A DNA stretch of 64,000 nt from Boswellia sacra (GCA_013180625.2 SNVD02014657.1:27833-91832), one strand, 5' to 3'. Shown: positions 37,936 to 51,013, counted from the first letter of the stretch. Made by a program: numbers and translations. Notes: generated by a model from the sequence alone, not told the origin.

Positions 37936-40851
37936 CTATTGCTTGGTGCTTTTACTTCGTGCTTGAAGTTTTGCAGCAACTTGGTCTTCTGACAAAGGCA
38001 AGTAGTAGATCCGAGGAGTTGCTTTAGTTTTACTGAATAGATCATCCAGAGTTACAATTGGTGGGTCAACTTTCTCTGGAAGTGGGGGAGGGGGTGGAAG
38101 TGTGAACCTTTCTCTTGCTGGGGCCGGGTGAGACAAGGGTGGTGGGGGTGGAAGAGTAGGCGGTGGTGGAAGCTGCTGTCTGAGAGCCGGTTGACGAGGC
38201 GAGGGCTGGGGCTGTGAAGTTGGCGGTGCTGTGGGAGCAGCAGAACCTGCACTGACAGGTGCAGCTGGTGCCTGAGGAGGAGCCTCTGCCCGCATTTTCA
38301 CTTCCTGAGGATCAACAAACTCAGCCACTAATGGACGGCCACCATTATTTGGTGGCCATTGTATGTTATACAAGGCATTACGAGTCTCCGCAGCTTGTTC
38401 AACAGATAAATACTGCACCATCAAAGTAATTTTCATTAAACTGAGCTGATCAATTATTGAGAAATATACAAGCACAAATACAATTCATGTATCTTCCTGT
38501 GAGAGAATTATAATCTTACAGTAACATAGCAATGGGTCTTGATATGGTCCATCCAGAAACTAGTAACAGTTCCTGTTTTGCCTAGAAGCTCCTGCACAGC
38601 TTTCAGGGTAAAAGGACGCACAAAATGATCAATCCTGAGTGAATTAGTTGGAGGCTTTGGTGATGGTGGAACTGCCAAAAAACAGAAGTAAAATGGAAAC
38701 TGTTAAGCTGTAAAATAATAAGATAGATCTTATATTCCAACTGAAAGAAAGATAACTCACCAATACGTTCTTTGGGTGTATCGTCACTGACTGCTGAATC
38801 AGATCTAGAGAGGTTACGTTTGAAACCAGTAGTAGGTTGGGATGTTTCCCTAGGCGTAGTGGTAGGTGTAATATTAGAACTTTGCTGTTCTGGAAGCTTA
38901 AGGCTTTCAGAGTTCCATCTACGTTGCCTCTTCAAAGGTTCATTGCTCCCCACTGCCTCTTGATCTGTGAAGCAAGTTAGTAAGACAGACATGGATGAAA
39001 GAGTTTGAGATTTTTGTCAAAAAACATATGAAACCAACTTAACATTCAATTATATTTCCAATAGAAAGAAAAAAGCAATAGAATTTTCAAAACTTCATCT
39101 AGAAAATCTAGGTATATTCTGCAAATCAATAGAACAAATTGGGGAATAAATGTAGGTGGAAACTTTCTAAAGAATAAGGATCTCAAATGCTTCCAAACCA
39201 AATCTTTCCAAGTAGACCTTTCTAAAGCACATGGCATATAAGCCTTTTGATTATGAGACATTTAACAAAAAGAAAAAAAGAAAAAAGATATGTGTCATAT
39301 ACTTCTCTCTGCATGAGATCTACTGTTATCCAATCACTTTTGGTCGCAATTATAGCTTGTTTCATCCCAAATTTGGGGACACGCTGTTATGATCAAGGGA
39401 AATTATTTGCCATGCAGATATTATGAAAGAAAACATAATTTTGTTGTAATTTACAATCCCAAGTTCAAACTAAAATGCACATCCTTGTTCATGTAAAATA
39501 ACAGAAATGAAACATTAAACTAGTAACGTGGGGGAAAAAAGAAATAAATTCATGGGACAAAATAAAACTCTGAGAGCAAAAACATACCATTAAGTTTTCT
39601 TTTCTCAGCGGGCACAGCTAACCGACTCTTATTCTCAATATGGATTTCCATTTTGTCAGGGGAGAAACCATCTCCCACAACATCAACAGGACTTCCCTCC
39701 TTCACAATAGGAACTTCATCTTTCTCATTCCTATCCCTCACCTCATCAGAACTATCCTTTGAATCAATTTGTTTACTTTCCAGGACATCCTCCTCCATTG
39801 AGTCATCACCAGAACTTCGGTCTAAATTTAACTTCTCTGAATACCCAACATCTGCACTATCAATTTTCTTGCCCATTTCTGCATTTGTAGCATTTTTGTC
39901 ATCTCTATCCTCAACAGATGGCTTCTTCTCAAGTGGCTCTTCAACATCCAATGGATGTGATTCACCATCAACTGGGACAACATTGCTAGATGATGGTTCC
40001 ACCATCTCCGGTTTTAAAACATCTAGTTCTATTTTGACATTATCAGCAATTATATTATCCTTTAGTTCAATCTTTTCATTAATTGACACAGAATCAGTAG
40101 AAATAGAATCAGATTTTACTTGAGACCCTAAAATAGGGCTGACCTCAGATACCTGATTATCCGGAGCAGAGGTGTCAAGCATGTCATCCCTGTGCGGAGG
40201 CTTTAAATCCTCACTCTCCAGCTGGGCCCTTGAATCCTCAATCTCCAGCTGAACATTTGATTTTAAATCCCCCCCCTGTGTCTCAGAGTTCAGCAACTCT
40301 TGCCCACGCAATGCTGATTCGGTAAACACACTATCAGTAACTGAAGTGATAGTCTTCTCGGTAGTTGTAGGGGAAACCAATTCCTCTTCCACTCCAGCAG
40401 GTTTGTTGTCAACGGTCATGTCCTTCTCTTGGAATTTCTCATGACCTAAGCCAGCAACATTTTTGCTGACATTAACATCTATTAGCCCTTCTTGAGCTTC
40501 TCCTTGACCCATGGCAGCAGCACTGTCGTTGATGTCAACCTGAACCATGACATCATCCACCTTTTCATTTTCTTTACGGCTAGCATCTACAAATTTAGTT
40601 TTTCCTTTACTAACTGGCATAATCTTTGCATCTTTCACGCCAACTACAGGTTCAATGTCACTACCAATGCCATTATCTGCCTCCTTCGCAGCTTTTTCCC
40701 GTTCAATGCGAATGGCTTGATCCAAAAGTCTTATCAATTCCTCCTTTTTACCACTTGACTTCAGCTTCCGCCTCTTTAGCTCTTCTTTTAGCTCTGTCAC
40801 CTTCCACTGATCAATTGGTCGATTGTCAAGAATTGGATATGGTGAAGACAT
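37936..40851 (-). CDS. ACINUS: Acinus-like SAP domain/RRM/RSB-motif protein
   Basis: Nuclear RNA-processing protein, core of the ASAP complex (with SR45/RNPS1 and SAP18) associated with splicing and the exon junction. Minus exons: 40851-39588, 38964-38761, 38671-38520 and 38412-37936, total 2097 nt, 698 residues. The ATG at 40851 opens MSSPYPILDN. The SAP DNA/RNA-binding helix-turn-helix is at about residues 18-47 (VTELKEELKRRKLKSSGKKE). A long acidic, Ser/Asp/Glu-rich disordered region follows, then a basic KRQRRWNSE segment, an RRM-like domain (LRIDHFVRPFTLKAVQELLG to AEFVDPQEV), a Pro-rich linker and the C-terminal RSB motif TLDDLFSKTKATPRIYYLPL that binds RNPS1/SAP18 in animals. Splice phases are consistent and no lesion was seen. 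Best match by memory is Arabidopsis AT4G39680. Confidence 0.93.
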
Positions 40852-41800
40852 CTTTTCCAACTAAAACTTACCTCTCAAATCCTGATTGACACATTAGATT
40901 CAATATGAAAATCAGCCACTTACAAAGCCTCATGCAACAAAAATATGCTATAACACAAAAAAATAAACATAAAAATAAAGCAACAATAAAAGAAACTAAA
41001 ACTCTTAAAGTTAGCTGCTTACAACTAAAACTCTCATTCATAAACACAAAAAAAAAAAAAAAAACCTAAGACTTGTTCCACCAAATGGACCCTAAAATGG
41101 AGACCACAAATATAAACCTCACACAAAAATCTCATAATTATCTAAGACAACCCTGAATCAAATTTGTCAACCAGCTTACTATCAAAGAATTTATGCAACT
41201 CAAAAAAGACATAGTAAATTAATTCAGACCACAAACCCAATACCAAATACTCTAAAAATTTTTTAAAAAACCCTTCAGTCATCATTTCAAAGAAAAAAGG
41301 AAGAAAAATACCCCAGGACTAAGATAAGTCAACTAGTAGTCTTTTTCATTTTTACTATTTTCCTATATGCCCACTCAAATCAATATAGAAGATTGGCACC
41401 AGAAATATTTTTTGCCAAAAATGTATTACTATACTAATACCAAATAAACAAAACCCACTTAAAAAAAAAAAAGAAAAAGAAAAAGAAAAAAATCGATTAC
41501 CCATTAAACCCTGAAGCCAGTTACCTAACTCGAACCTAAAACTGGGATTTAAGGTACTTTCTTTACTAATGTTCAAAGAATCGAACAAATATTGCGCTAG
41601 TTCACCGAATTAGCCATAAAATTCTCACCACAACACACTTAATCAACACAAACAAAACCGCTAAAGCCTAATAACAAAGCCGGCGAAAGCAATACAAAAC
41701 CCTAAGCTGACAATGCCCAAATACAAAGCCACAACATCAATGCAATGCAGAAAGAGTAACAGAAGAGGAAACTCACAGAGATAAGAAAATACTCCGCCCG
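40852..41800 (-). other. 5' leader of the Acinus-like gene with leader intron
   Basis: A donor CTCT|GTGAGT near 41773 and T/A-rich sequence down to 40870 suggest a leader intron of about 0.9 kb, with the first non-coding exon near 41775-41900. No open frame of note. A splice-like GTAAGT also sits at 40868. Confidence 0.45.
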
Positions 41801-41899
41801 CTGAAACGATGAAGAGAGATAATGAAGTGAAAAAGTGAAAACCCTAATTTCACAACACAAAACCAACCATTAGAGAACACAAAAAAACAAACAACTAAC

Positions 41900-42355
41900 A
41901 CATCAAGAAAACCTAACCCAGACAGATAAAGACACTCTTGAATTGAAAAAAATCCACAGCAGCTAGCAAAAAACGACTGGAGAGTGAGAACCCCAGAACG
42001 GATTGTGCTTCAAAGCGATGTCGTTTTTGTATTGTTATCTAAATTTTTTGTTTCCTGAAAACAGAAACAGAAGGTAACGAAAACAAAGACAGAAAACAAG
42101 GGAAACAAAATAGAGATGATAATAGGGAGAAAAAGAGAATAAAAATGATTAATTTTTGGATAATTTTAATTTTTTTGGGGGAAAATTTTAGGGCTTGTTT
42201 TAGGGTTTTTATTTTGGTTTTGGTTTGTTCAGTTGTGTTGTCAGCTGGGTTGTGTTTAAGATATCGAAAAGAGGGAGTAGAATCTGATAACAAAAACTGA
42301 TTTTCCTGCTTTTTTTAAATACCCAAAATATCCTCACTGGTACCCGAAATGAGGG
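41900..42355. other. Upstream region of the Acinus-like gene
   Basis: A/T-rich promoter-proximal DNA with T-rich runs. No clear TATA box or other gene recognised. Confidence 0.4.
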
Positions 42356-43668
42356 TTTTTTGAACGGGCTAATCACACAGACACCCCCTTGGTTTTGGCT
42401 TAATTTTATACATATCCACTGTTTACCATTGTTAATCATTGAATACCTCTCACTTTTAAGAAATACATCATAGAGCACCCTTCTGTTAAATTTTTCGTTA
42501 AATGATGTCACTTTTCCATCCAATAAACTGCACTTACCAAAATACCCTTCAAAAAATTTTTGAAAGCCAAAATTGGTAGCACTCGAACCTCTAACATCCA
42601 AGAGACAAATTTTAAAATTACCACTACACCAAATTCTTATTTGATATTAATACATACAAACTTTATTATTTATTATAACATAACATTGGTTTTAAGATAT
42701 TAAACTTTTTCAACATTCAAGTTATAAAATGACTTTTATTAATCATAAAATTAAAAAAAATAATTTTTTCCCTTTTACCCATTGTTCATCTCCTCTCTCG
42801 GCTCTCACTTTGTCTCTCATCTCTGCTTCTTCCTAGGTTCACTGCCACTCCTCACCATCATCCACCCCAAATCTGGCACCTCTCCGCCATTTCCCAACTG
42901 TGGTTCTGCCATTTCCAAGCCGAAAAACCTCTTCCACCTCCGTCTGCCTCCCCATTTCATCGCTCCACCACCAATCTCCTCTCTCCGCCAAATTCCGCCA
43001 CCATCCATTGCGGTCCACCTCTCATCTTTTTTTCGACGATTTTCTTCCCTCCTAAACCCGATTTCACTTCTCTTCCACTTCTCAGCAGCTCTCTCCTCCT
43101 AAAGCCGATTTCACCAGTAGCTCTTTCCATCTCCTTCTAATTCAGTGAGGCACACCAGTATGGGATTTGGGTGGTGTTAGGATTTGGGTTTGATTGCTAT
43201 TGGGGTGTTGACAACATTTTGGAATTGAAAGTAATTTATTGGATGCCGCTGTAATGGTGAGTGTTGCCGTGATTTTTGCTGCAATGGTGGGTTGGATATG
43301 AGTTGTGCTTGGGCGGCAGAAGACTAATCTATAGGTTAAGTATTGTTATTGTTGACTTTAAACACAAATGAGCTTGTAGCTTGGCAGTAGAGTAACACTT
43401 GTAAAAGTTTTGGTCCCGAGTTCGAATCCCAGTCTTGTAAAATTTAGTTTATTATATATATTATTGAATGTATATTATTAAATGACCATTATACCCTTCA
43501 ATATTTAATATAATTACAAATATTTAACGGAAAATTTGACGGAAGGGTGCTCTATGATGTATTTCTTAAAGGTGAGGGTATCCAATGATAAAAAATGGTA
43601 AACAGTGAATATACATGAAATTAAGCCAAAACCAAATGGGTGTTTGTGTGATTAGCCCTTTTTTGAAC
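42356..43668. mobile_element. Mutator-like non-autonomous element, copy 1, with 10-bp target duplication
   Basis: The element spans 42366-43658 (1293 bp). The ends GGGCTAATCACACA form long inverted repeats of about 200 bp (CCATTTTTTATCATTGGATAC and TGACGGAAGGGTGCTC in both arms). The direct repeat TTTTTTGAAC lies at 42356-42365 and 43659-43668. The interior has a C/T-rich block at 42780-43140 with a 106-codon open frame of low complexity and no recognised relative. The same family occurs inverted at 61788-62926. Target duplication length and long arms fit Mutator-like elements; no transposase is present. Confidence 0.85.
43377..43430 (+). other. tRNA-promoter-like A and B boxes inside the Mutator-like element
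   Basis: TAGCTTGGCAGTAGAGT at 43377-43393 resembles an A box, and GAGTTCGAATCCC at 43418-43430 matches a B box. Spacing is tRNA-like, but no cloverleaf with acceptor stem is evident, so it is not called a tRNA gene. The same pair is present in the second copy near 61871-61930 on the minus strand. Confidence 0.5.
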
Positions 43669-45378
43669 GTCTCCCTTTTTTAGTAGAAACTATATTAACA
43701 CCCTAAAAGCTAAAACCATGATTGACAAATACGGGACAAATGATAATCAAGTTAGAGGGGTTATTTAGAAGTTTTGCAAAAATTTTTTTTTCCTTTTATT
43801 TACGTTTAATTTCAACGATGAATATACTCTTTCAAAAGTTGTTAGATTAAGTTGATAAATACCTATAATTTTTATTTTATTTGTCCAAATGATATGAGTA
43901 AAATATAATACACGGAATTGATCAATGTCTTTTGTTTAAGATATAAAACCATTTAATAATATTAATTCGCAATAATTTGATTATTAACTTTCGAACTATA
44001 TATTTCAACTTTTAATAACTTATTTAGAAAGAAATTTTTATTTCATAAAATTGAATTTAATTAGACAATAAAAAACTTAAAGATTTTACTCAAAGTCAAA
44101 ACAACCCCTGTATCTTGCCCATCACAAGATTAACTCATAGATTCATAATTCACAAAATAATTTATTATATTACATATAAGGGTTAAAGTGTTAATATTTA
44201 AAATCTTAGGAGTGTCTTAATTTTCCTCCTAGACGAGGTAAATGAAACGTTTCTATGTTGCCGGTTTCGCTTTATATAAAAGGAACGCATTTACAGGCGT
44301 TTCTAGAGAAACACCTTTTCATCAAATTAATATTTAATAAATTAAAGCAACTTTTGAATCAGTTTTGAATTTTTTTTAATAAATTACATAAATAATTTTC
44401 TATGAATAAAATATATTTTGTGCATTTTTGAAACGGATTTGTTGCAATATCTGACTCCAAGAATAGTACGCATAAACCTAATCATATAATGATGCAACCA
44501 TTTTTGTAAAATCTCTTTTATGATGTAACATAATTCCATTAGATGATAATAATATACAGTAAATGAAAGAGAATAATGATGTTACATCTAATAATAATAT
44601 GCCTGATCTAGTTGTATGAAAATAATTGTATAAATTGATTATATACTTAATATTATCTTTCAGTTTAATATAATAACTTTTTTTAAAGAAAAAAATCATT
44701 TATAGAAAAAAGAAAGGAAACGCCCCTTGTTAGTTTAGATTCAAAGACTCTAGCAACGGAAATGATCCTTAATATGGAAAAAAAAAAGCATTTTTAAGAA
44801 AAAAAAAAACTTCTGGAAGTTATTTTATGAATAGAAAGTGTTTCATTGGTTAGGATACTTAGACCATTTATTTTGACTTCTCTAAATAAACTTTATTGAA
44901 ATAAATCTTAATAAGGTAGAGCTTGTAAAAATAGAGTTGTTATAAAAAAAAGTTATTAATTGTTTGATTGGATAAATAACTATAGAAATGCTTATTAATA
45001 TTAAATTATCAAAATAATTTTTTTAGAAAGGTAGAATAAGATAAATCTTCTAACATATGGTAAGAGTATACTTGATATTTTATAACTTTAAAAAAATTGA
45101 GATAAACTCTTACCAAAAGTAACTTTGAGCTTCACCTAGAAAATATAAAATTACTTTTTTAATCACGTATAAAAGCTCTTTTTACATGGTTGCCAAGCAA
45201 TCTAAAAAGATTTAGTAGAGTTTTTAGAATTAAAATTTTTTTTGATCAATAAAGAAACTGAAACAAATGCGCTCTTAATACTCGTATTTAATACTCTTTT
45301 CAAAGAAATAATCTACTTTAACATTATTTAAATTTGGCTAAAAATATATGATAACTTCGTTGGTTTAATTTTTTAATA
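43669..45378. other. AT-rich intergenic DNA
   Basis: About 1.7 kb without a supported open frame. A few A and T runs. No gene recognised. Confidence 0.5.
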
Positions 45379-45545
45379 ATGCTATTTTTATAAAGTTTGT
45401 ATACAAAATTGATATGAAATCAAATAAAAAAAAATTATTATAAATTGTCAATATAATAAATACTAATTAATCATGTGACATTGAAATAATGTCATATTAA
45501 TTTTATATATAAACTTTGTTTACAAACTTTGTAAGTATAGCATTT
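45379..45545. mobile_element. Small MITE related to the 16.5-kb element
   Basis: The left AATGCTATTTTTATAAAGTT and the reverse complement of the right end, AATGCTATACTTACAAAGTT, are inverted repeats. Both resemble the TAATGCTACTCTTACAAACT ends of the element at 16526-16725. The target duplication is not clear. Confidence 0.6.
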
Positions 45546-46052
45546 TTTCTTCTATTGATAAATATCTCTTCCGACAAATTTTAAAGCTAATAAAATTCTA
45601 GTATTTTTTAGCCACAATATGGAGTGAAAAACACTCAAACAGTGCTTTAAAAAAAAAAAAAAGTAGATTCGCGAGAGCCATGGACTAATCGTGCACTGTG
45701 TGCACCTTTTAGCTTTGGTGCTTTGTCGTAAAAAGTAGCAGAGGAAGAATGGCAACAAATTATAGTGCAGAGCTCTTATCAAACCTTCGATGCTATTAAC
45801 GTCTACAATCAACAAGAAAACAAAATTGTAATTAATCAACAGAAACCCCTAAATGCCATCTGCACTTCCACAGAAACAGAGAAGAAAGAAAATGATTGAA
45901 CTTATGGATACAGACATATGTTAAGAACCAAAACCACAAAGCATACAAAAGTCGATACATGTCATGCAGAAAGCTCTTTCCTTTGCATTAGCATTGTCAT
46001 TTACAGGCTTCCTTTTTTATGCATCTCCCCCTGTAATTGTGTCTATACTTCT
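45546..46052. other. 3' flank of TSR3
   Basis: Likely holds the TSR3 3' untranslated region (immediately left of 46053). An A run at about 45648-45662. No separate gene recognised. Confidence 0.45.
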
Positions 46053-49000
46053 CTACTCACTTTCATCATCATTTTCCCGAAAGTTCAGGTGATTCATATT
46101 TTTTTCAAGTGGTGGAAGCCCATCTTCAGAGTCATCCGAGTATGCTTCATTTTCATTGGTTTCAGCTCCTATAGATTTAAGATGATTCATATTTTTTTCA
46201 AGTGGAGGAAGCCCATCTCCAGAGTCATCAGCAGATGCTTCATTTTTATTGGTTTCAGCTCCTGCAGCGGCAGAAAACAAACATTTTATTTTTCTTTACT
46301 GGGATTATACATCTAGTTTACCTCTCCAGTTTCTTCCAAACAGGTGAAAGAGTACCTTCTCCTTCTGGGAGAACTTTTGGAACCTGACTTTGTTGGGAAA
46401 GCCAAGAATTTTGGACTGAAATTATATCTGCACTGTTTCCACATTCAGAGTATGCCTTCAGCAGTTCTCTGCATTTGATTGCATAAGACATAAGCCCAGC
46501 ACAGCACCCACCGAAGAAAATTTCAGAAATTACAGAAGGAACAATAAATTTTCAACTGAATAATTCGTTAGAAGAGTACTCAAAAGGACTCTATAGGTGT
46601 GCTTTCTTTGTTTATGTACTTGAAAGTGCACCTCAATCAATTAAACCGAGGTCTGTTAAACCAGACTATAAATTCTTGCAATTTCAACTTCTGATCATAA
46701 TTGAGTGTAAATATTAATTGACAAAAGAGGAAAAAGATTCACAAAATTAATAAGAAATACGATCCGAGAATCTGAATGGAAGTATGCCAGTATTTGTCGA
46801 GAGATCAGAGAGTTAGGACTGGAATGTCAAGGGAAGCATCTGTTGAGGGGATTATATGCATCAACCTTAAATGTCCAATACAAAGAAAAGAAGTGCAGCA
46901 CTTTAGGGCAGTCTGAAGCTATAGCTAAAATGGAGGAAGTGAGAACTACCAACTGATAGCTTTTGGTTGTCCTGTTTTTAACAATTGCAGGAGTACTCCA
47001 ATTTTGACTTTTAAACAAATTTTCTGTATCTCTTTCAGAATAGACTTTTATCTTGGCAAGTGTTTTTCCAATTCTGAGAGAAGAAAAAAAGATGAACACA
47101 AAATTACCTGTTGAGGGACAGGAATGCATGACCCCATTTGAACTTGCCTAGCAACAAATTTGCAGTTTCCTCTTCCCCACTGTTGAAGTATAAATTAAAA
47201 TGTGAAAACACATCAAATTCTTAGACAAAAATTTCAGTGGTAAGTTCAAAACAAGCTGATGAGAACAAAGCAGTGGTAGAATTCTAGAAAAATGGCCTTT
47301 GAAGGACTTTTTTTTTTTTTTTTGTGGAAAATAATCAAATAATCCACCAAGTTTAATATATAAATGCTTGCAACGTAGAATGTATGATATTCAGCTGTCA
47401 TAAAATTCATTAGAAAAATAATCAAAGAAACAAAACTGCAATGGATCAACTGAAAGAATATAAGCTAAATACTTTTGATGATATAATCATCTCTATTGCT
47501 ACTATAACAATGGTCTAATGAATTATCAGGCATCAATCAGTGAGGACACGGTTACTATACTGTTTTAAATTAAAATAAGAGGGAGAAATTTGATTACCAT
47601 ATAATTAAAGCTGCAGATAATGCCTCTACACAAGAGAGCTCACAAGGTCGACCATAATTTACAGGATTTGCTGCCACCAGCCACGGTACTGCAATTCCAA
47701 GAACTTGGTCAAAATCATAGAGACAGCATATGCAGTTTTAAGGGAAAAGAAAATGATTATGAAGTTTGCAATCAAATTTCTATGTCCTTCAGTTACTATA
47801 AAGTACAGGGCTTGCTTAATAAATTTACAACTTTAGGGGGAAACCAACAAAAATTACATTTTATATAAGAACTGTAAAAAGCTAGTTACATCTTTAAAAG
47901 ATGACAAATGAGTTAAAGTCGAGCGCCAAGAGTAAAGATTTAAGCAAAACTTTTTACAAGTTGCGTGCTCCATCAATAGCAACTTGGAGAAAGCCAAGAG
48001 CAGATTTCTCATGTCAACAAGTGTTAATTACTACATGTGAAAGGACACAGGTATGTAAAATGTGTGCTCTACGTTACTAACTAATATCTCCTTTAGACAA
48101 AATGTTTGTTTGTGAAACAGAGTATTATAATATTCTAATCAGTGTATTCTTTGCAGGGTCGAAATTCATACACAGGCGAGGAGAAGCACAACGCAGCTTC
48201 ACGAATGGTACATCCCCCAAGCGAGCCCACGAACAATCAACAACAGCTAACCCTTTTCTCTTAATCAAGCTGTAATCTTCTTTTGATACACAGTGAGTCC
48301 CAACAGGACTGCCCACAGAAATACATAAAAGATAGTATGAGTACTTAAACAGACATGCAGAAACGAACATACCCACATAAAATAATTCCCTTAATATCAT
48401 AAAGGAGCTAGACGGTATAAAGAATTGGAAATGCTGCAGCAATTTACTGTTGTCTCCATGGGAACCAATCATTTGACGGGTCAATCAATGGTCAGGAAGT
48501 CAAACAAATTGTTTTCCAATCATTGATAGGTGCATCCTTTTGAACTCAAATAGATCAAGAAGACAAGAAACTTATTTATTTATTTATTTTTTTGATAACC
48601 CAGAAAAGAAGACAAGAAATTTAAGTGTATTCAAAACTTCATGTCCAGATAGCCAAGGGCACATTGTGGAAAAAATTATTAGGATAGCCACGCAAAAGAA
48701 TTGAGATTAGCAGCCATTTATTCCTCATTACCCCCTTAAGATTTTTCAAGACACCGAAATTGATGTTTACAATCAATACATAATATAATCTGTTCACATA
48801 CGAGAGAGAAGCAATTGGACAATGTGATTAACAAGGAAAGATAAAAGAAATGCTGTAAGTACCTTAAACAAATACCCCCAAAGCCACTACTCACACGTAG
48901 CTCCTGCATCAAATAGTTCAGTAATCCAAGTTAAGACCATCTGAACAGATAAATGCCAAATCTTCTCAAATCATCATACTTAAAGTTAACATATGATAGC

Positions 49001-49782
49001 ATAAGAAGCTGCAAAAGTGATTTAACCTATAAAATTTACCAATTATCTTAACATGTTAATCATTCAAGTAACACTATCACTTAAGACAATAATGCAGTCA
49101 ATTGAGTTTAATAAACCTCTATAGAGACAAATAAAACAGCTATAAAAATGAATAACCGACACATGATTGAGAGGAAAAAACATATGCAGCAGATACTTTC
49201 TTTCAACAAGCCAAATCTTGAAAGCTTGCGTCCGGTGCATCTCTTGGCATCACATTGTCCAAAATCCTAAATCAACAACAAAGAACAACCAATTAATTCC
49301 ACCATTCCTACAATTCAAACATTAGCTCATAAATTAGAATCTTCAACATGGGTTTACACAAATCCATCCATACCCACATTGCAAGCTGAATTTTAGGAAC
49401 TTGGGGCTCATCTTCTGTCGCTGCAGACACATGAAACCCATTAGTTTCCGAAAAAAAGAAAAAAAAAAACTCATTACTATTACTCTTTTAAAAAATACCA
49501 CAGCGGCAATACATCAAACACCTTGTGTTCCAAAAAATTAAAAATAAAAGAAGGCTACATCACGCAGTTGATACCTTCATCGTGTGGGAGAGACTCGCCT
49601 TCTCTGAAAAGGGTAAAGTCGATAGTGAGTGTTAGAACAACGAATATGTTGAAAATCAGGAAGTAAAAAATAAAAAAATAAAAAAATAAAAAAATAAAAA
49701 ACCTTTCGAGTTGATGGAATCTGCTGGATTGGCCACGGTGAGACTGATGGGTTTTGAACCTCCTGGGCTTGTTGTGACCCAT
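46053..49782 (-). CDS. TSR3: 18S rRNA aminocarboxypropyltransferase TSR3
   Basis: Cytoplasmic enzyme that transfers the aminocarboxypropyl group of S-adenosylmethionine to a hypermodified uridine of 18S rRNA during late 40S maturation. Minus exons: 49782-49703, 49603-49575, 49420-49374, 49266-49197, 48903-48863, 48308-48172, 47688-47598, 47179-47108, 46468-46356 and 46261-46053. Diagnostic stretches: [75 protein letters not shown] and [17 protein letters not shown]. Nine exon joins have matching phases or good sites except exon 4 to 5: the GT at 49196 leaves one extra base, so the strict join shifts frame. Without that base the protein is 295 residues. The last exon encodes two copies of an acidic unit ending [13 protein letters not shown]. 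Identity is certain; intactness is not. Confidence 0.9.
46076..46261 (-). repeat. 93-bp tandem duplication in the last TSR3 exon
   Basis: Two adjacent in-frame units of 31 codons, each beginning GAETN and containing NEA, DDS and [13 protein letters not shown]. They differ at only a few positions. The repeat lies in the acidic C-terminal tail, outside the catalytic domain. Confidence 0.85.
49660..49700. repeat. (AAAAAAT)n repeat in TSR3 intron 1
   Basis: Several tandem A6-7T units just inside intron 1 (intron 49702-49604). Confidence 0.85.
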
Positions 49783-51013
49783 TTTTGATATTATATTCTC
49801 CAGTGAAACTGATCACAGTCGACTTTCCGGTTGGTTATTGAAGTTAAATTGTATTGCCTGCTTTGAACTTTATATATGTATGCCTCGAGGGATAGGCAGG
49901 GTTCTAAATAAAAATGAAAAACAGTCGACCGCCCTATTATCTTATAAAAATCAATTGTCTCCTCTATTGTTCTAAAAGTATCAAAGACCTTTTAAATACT
50001 GAATATTCTAAATGAATTGAAAATAATTGGGAAAAGTTCCAGTGTTGTGATGGAGCTTTTTTATGCCACCTTTGGTTTGAAAATTATTCTTAAATAAAAT
50101 TGTTGTGGATGGAATGAGCACGCATGAATTTTGATATATCCATATTGCAAGCTTTTGTATCAGGGCTAAATGTTAAGAAACCAATTCATCTAAAAGTTTT
50201 ATCTCACCTTTCCAACTATTTTGTTCGCTTTTTGAGTTGCCGAATTCTGTTGCTAATGGTTGCCAATAATTAAGAGTGTGTTCTTTTATGAATTCAGTAT
50301 TTTTGTTTTCAATTGAATTTAGGTACATGTGATTGATTTTGAATTATTTTGAATTTTGAAATGAATATGTGGTTGAGATTGAATGTAAATTTATTGAAAA
50401 ATGTGCAACACAGAAAACAGAATTTGGATTCATAAAAGAACAGAGCCTAATAAAACAGAAATCTCAAAGACTTACAAAGTAAAGGGAGAGTTATGATATT
50501 AAAAAAAAAAAAAAAAAAAAGCACTGCCGAGCAGACATGCTTAATTTGGGAAATAACATGCAGCCTTGAAAGTTCTTTTGGACTTATGAACTGTGCCTAG
50601 GTTGCTAATGTGCATGTCATAGTCTATAAGTTGCTGATCACTTCTACCTTTTTCATTCTGTACTTTCTTTTCTAATCGCTTGGTTTAATTGTATAAATAC
50701 AATGCTTTTGCTTACCTGCTTTCTTTCCTCTTCTCAAATTTCCAGGAGTTATTTGGCTCCATTGAGGGAAATGTGTAGTGCTTGGCCAGATTAGAGTGGA
50801 AAATGTTTTAGTTTACGGTAAAATTCTCGTTAACCTGTGGCATCTTATAGCACCATCAGATATCATGTCATGTCTGTGACTGCCATGCCTCATCTTTCTG
50901 AAGAAAACGTACCCCAACGGGCTGGCTGGACATTAAATTATTGATATAATCTAAATTTGATGTTCATTTCTGATCCATTGGATGATTTTTTTTATTTTTC
51001 TTTTATTTTTATG
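49783..51013. other. TSR3 upstream region and intergenic DNA
   Basis: Promoter of TSR3 presumably at 49783-50000, with TATATATG near 49870. An A run lies at about 50500-50520. No other gene recognised. Confidence 0.5.

Noticed and set aside
39653..40123. 156-codon Ser/Thr-rich plus-strand frame
   Set aside because: Antisense shadow of the acidic region of the Acinus-like gene.
43377..43430. tRNA gene
   Set aside because: A and B boxes are visible but no acceptor stem or full cloverleaf, and the sequence is repeated inside a transposon family.
45918..46316. 132-codon plus-strand frame opposite the TSR3 last exon
   Set aside because: It is the antisense shadow of the TSR3 tail. Its internal repeat only mirrors the duplicated TSR3 unit.
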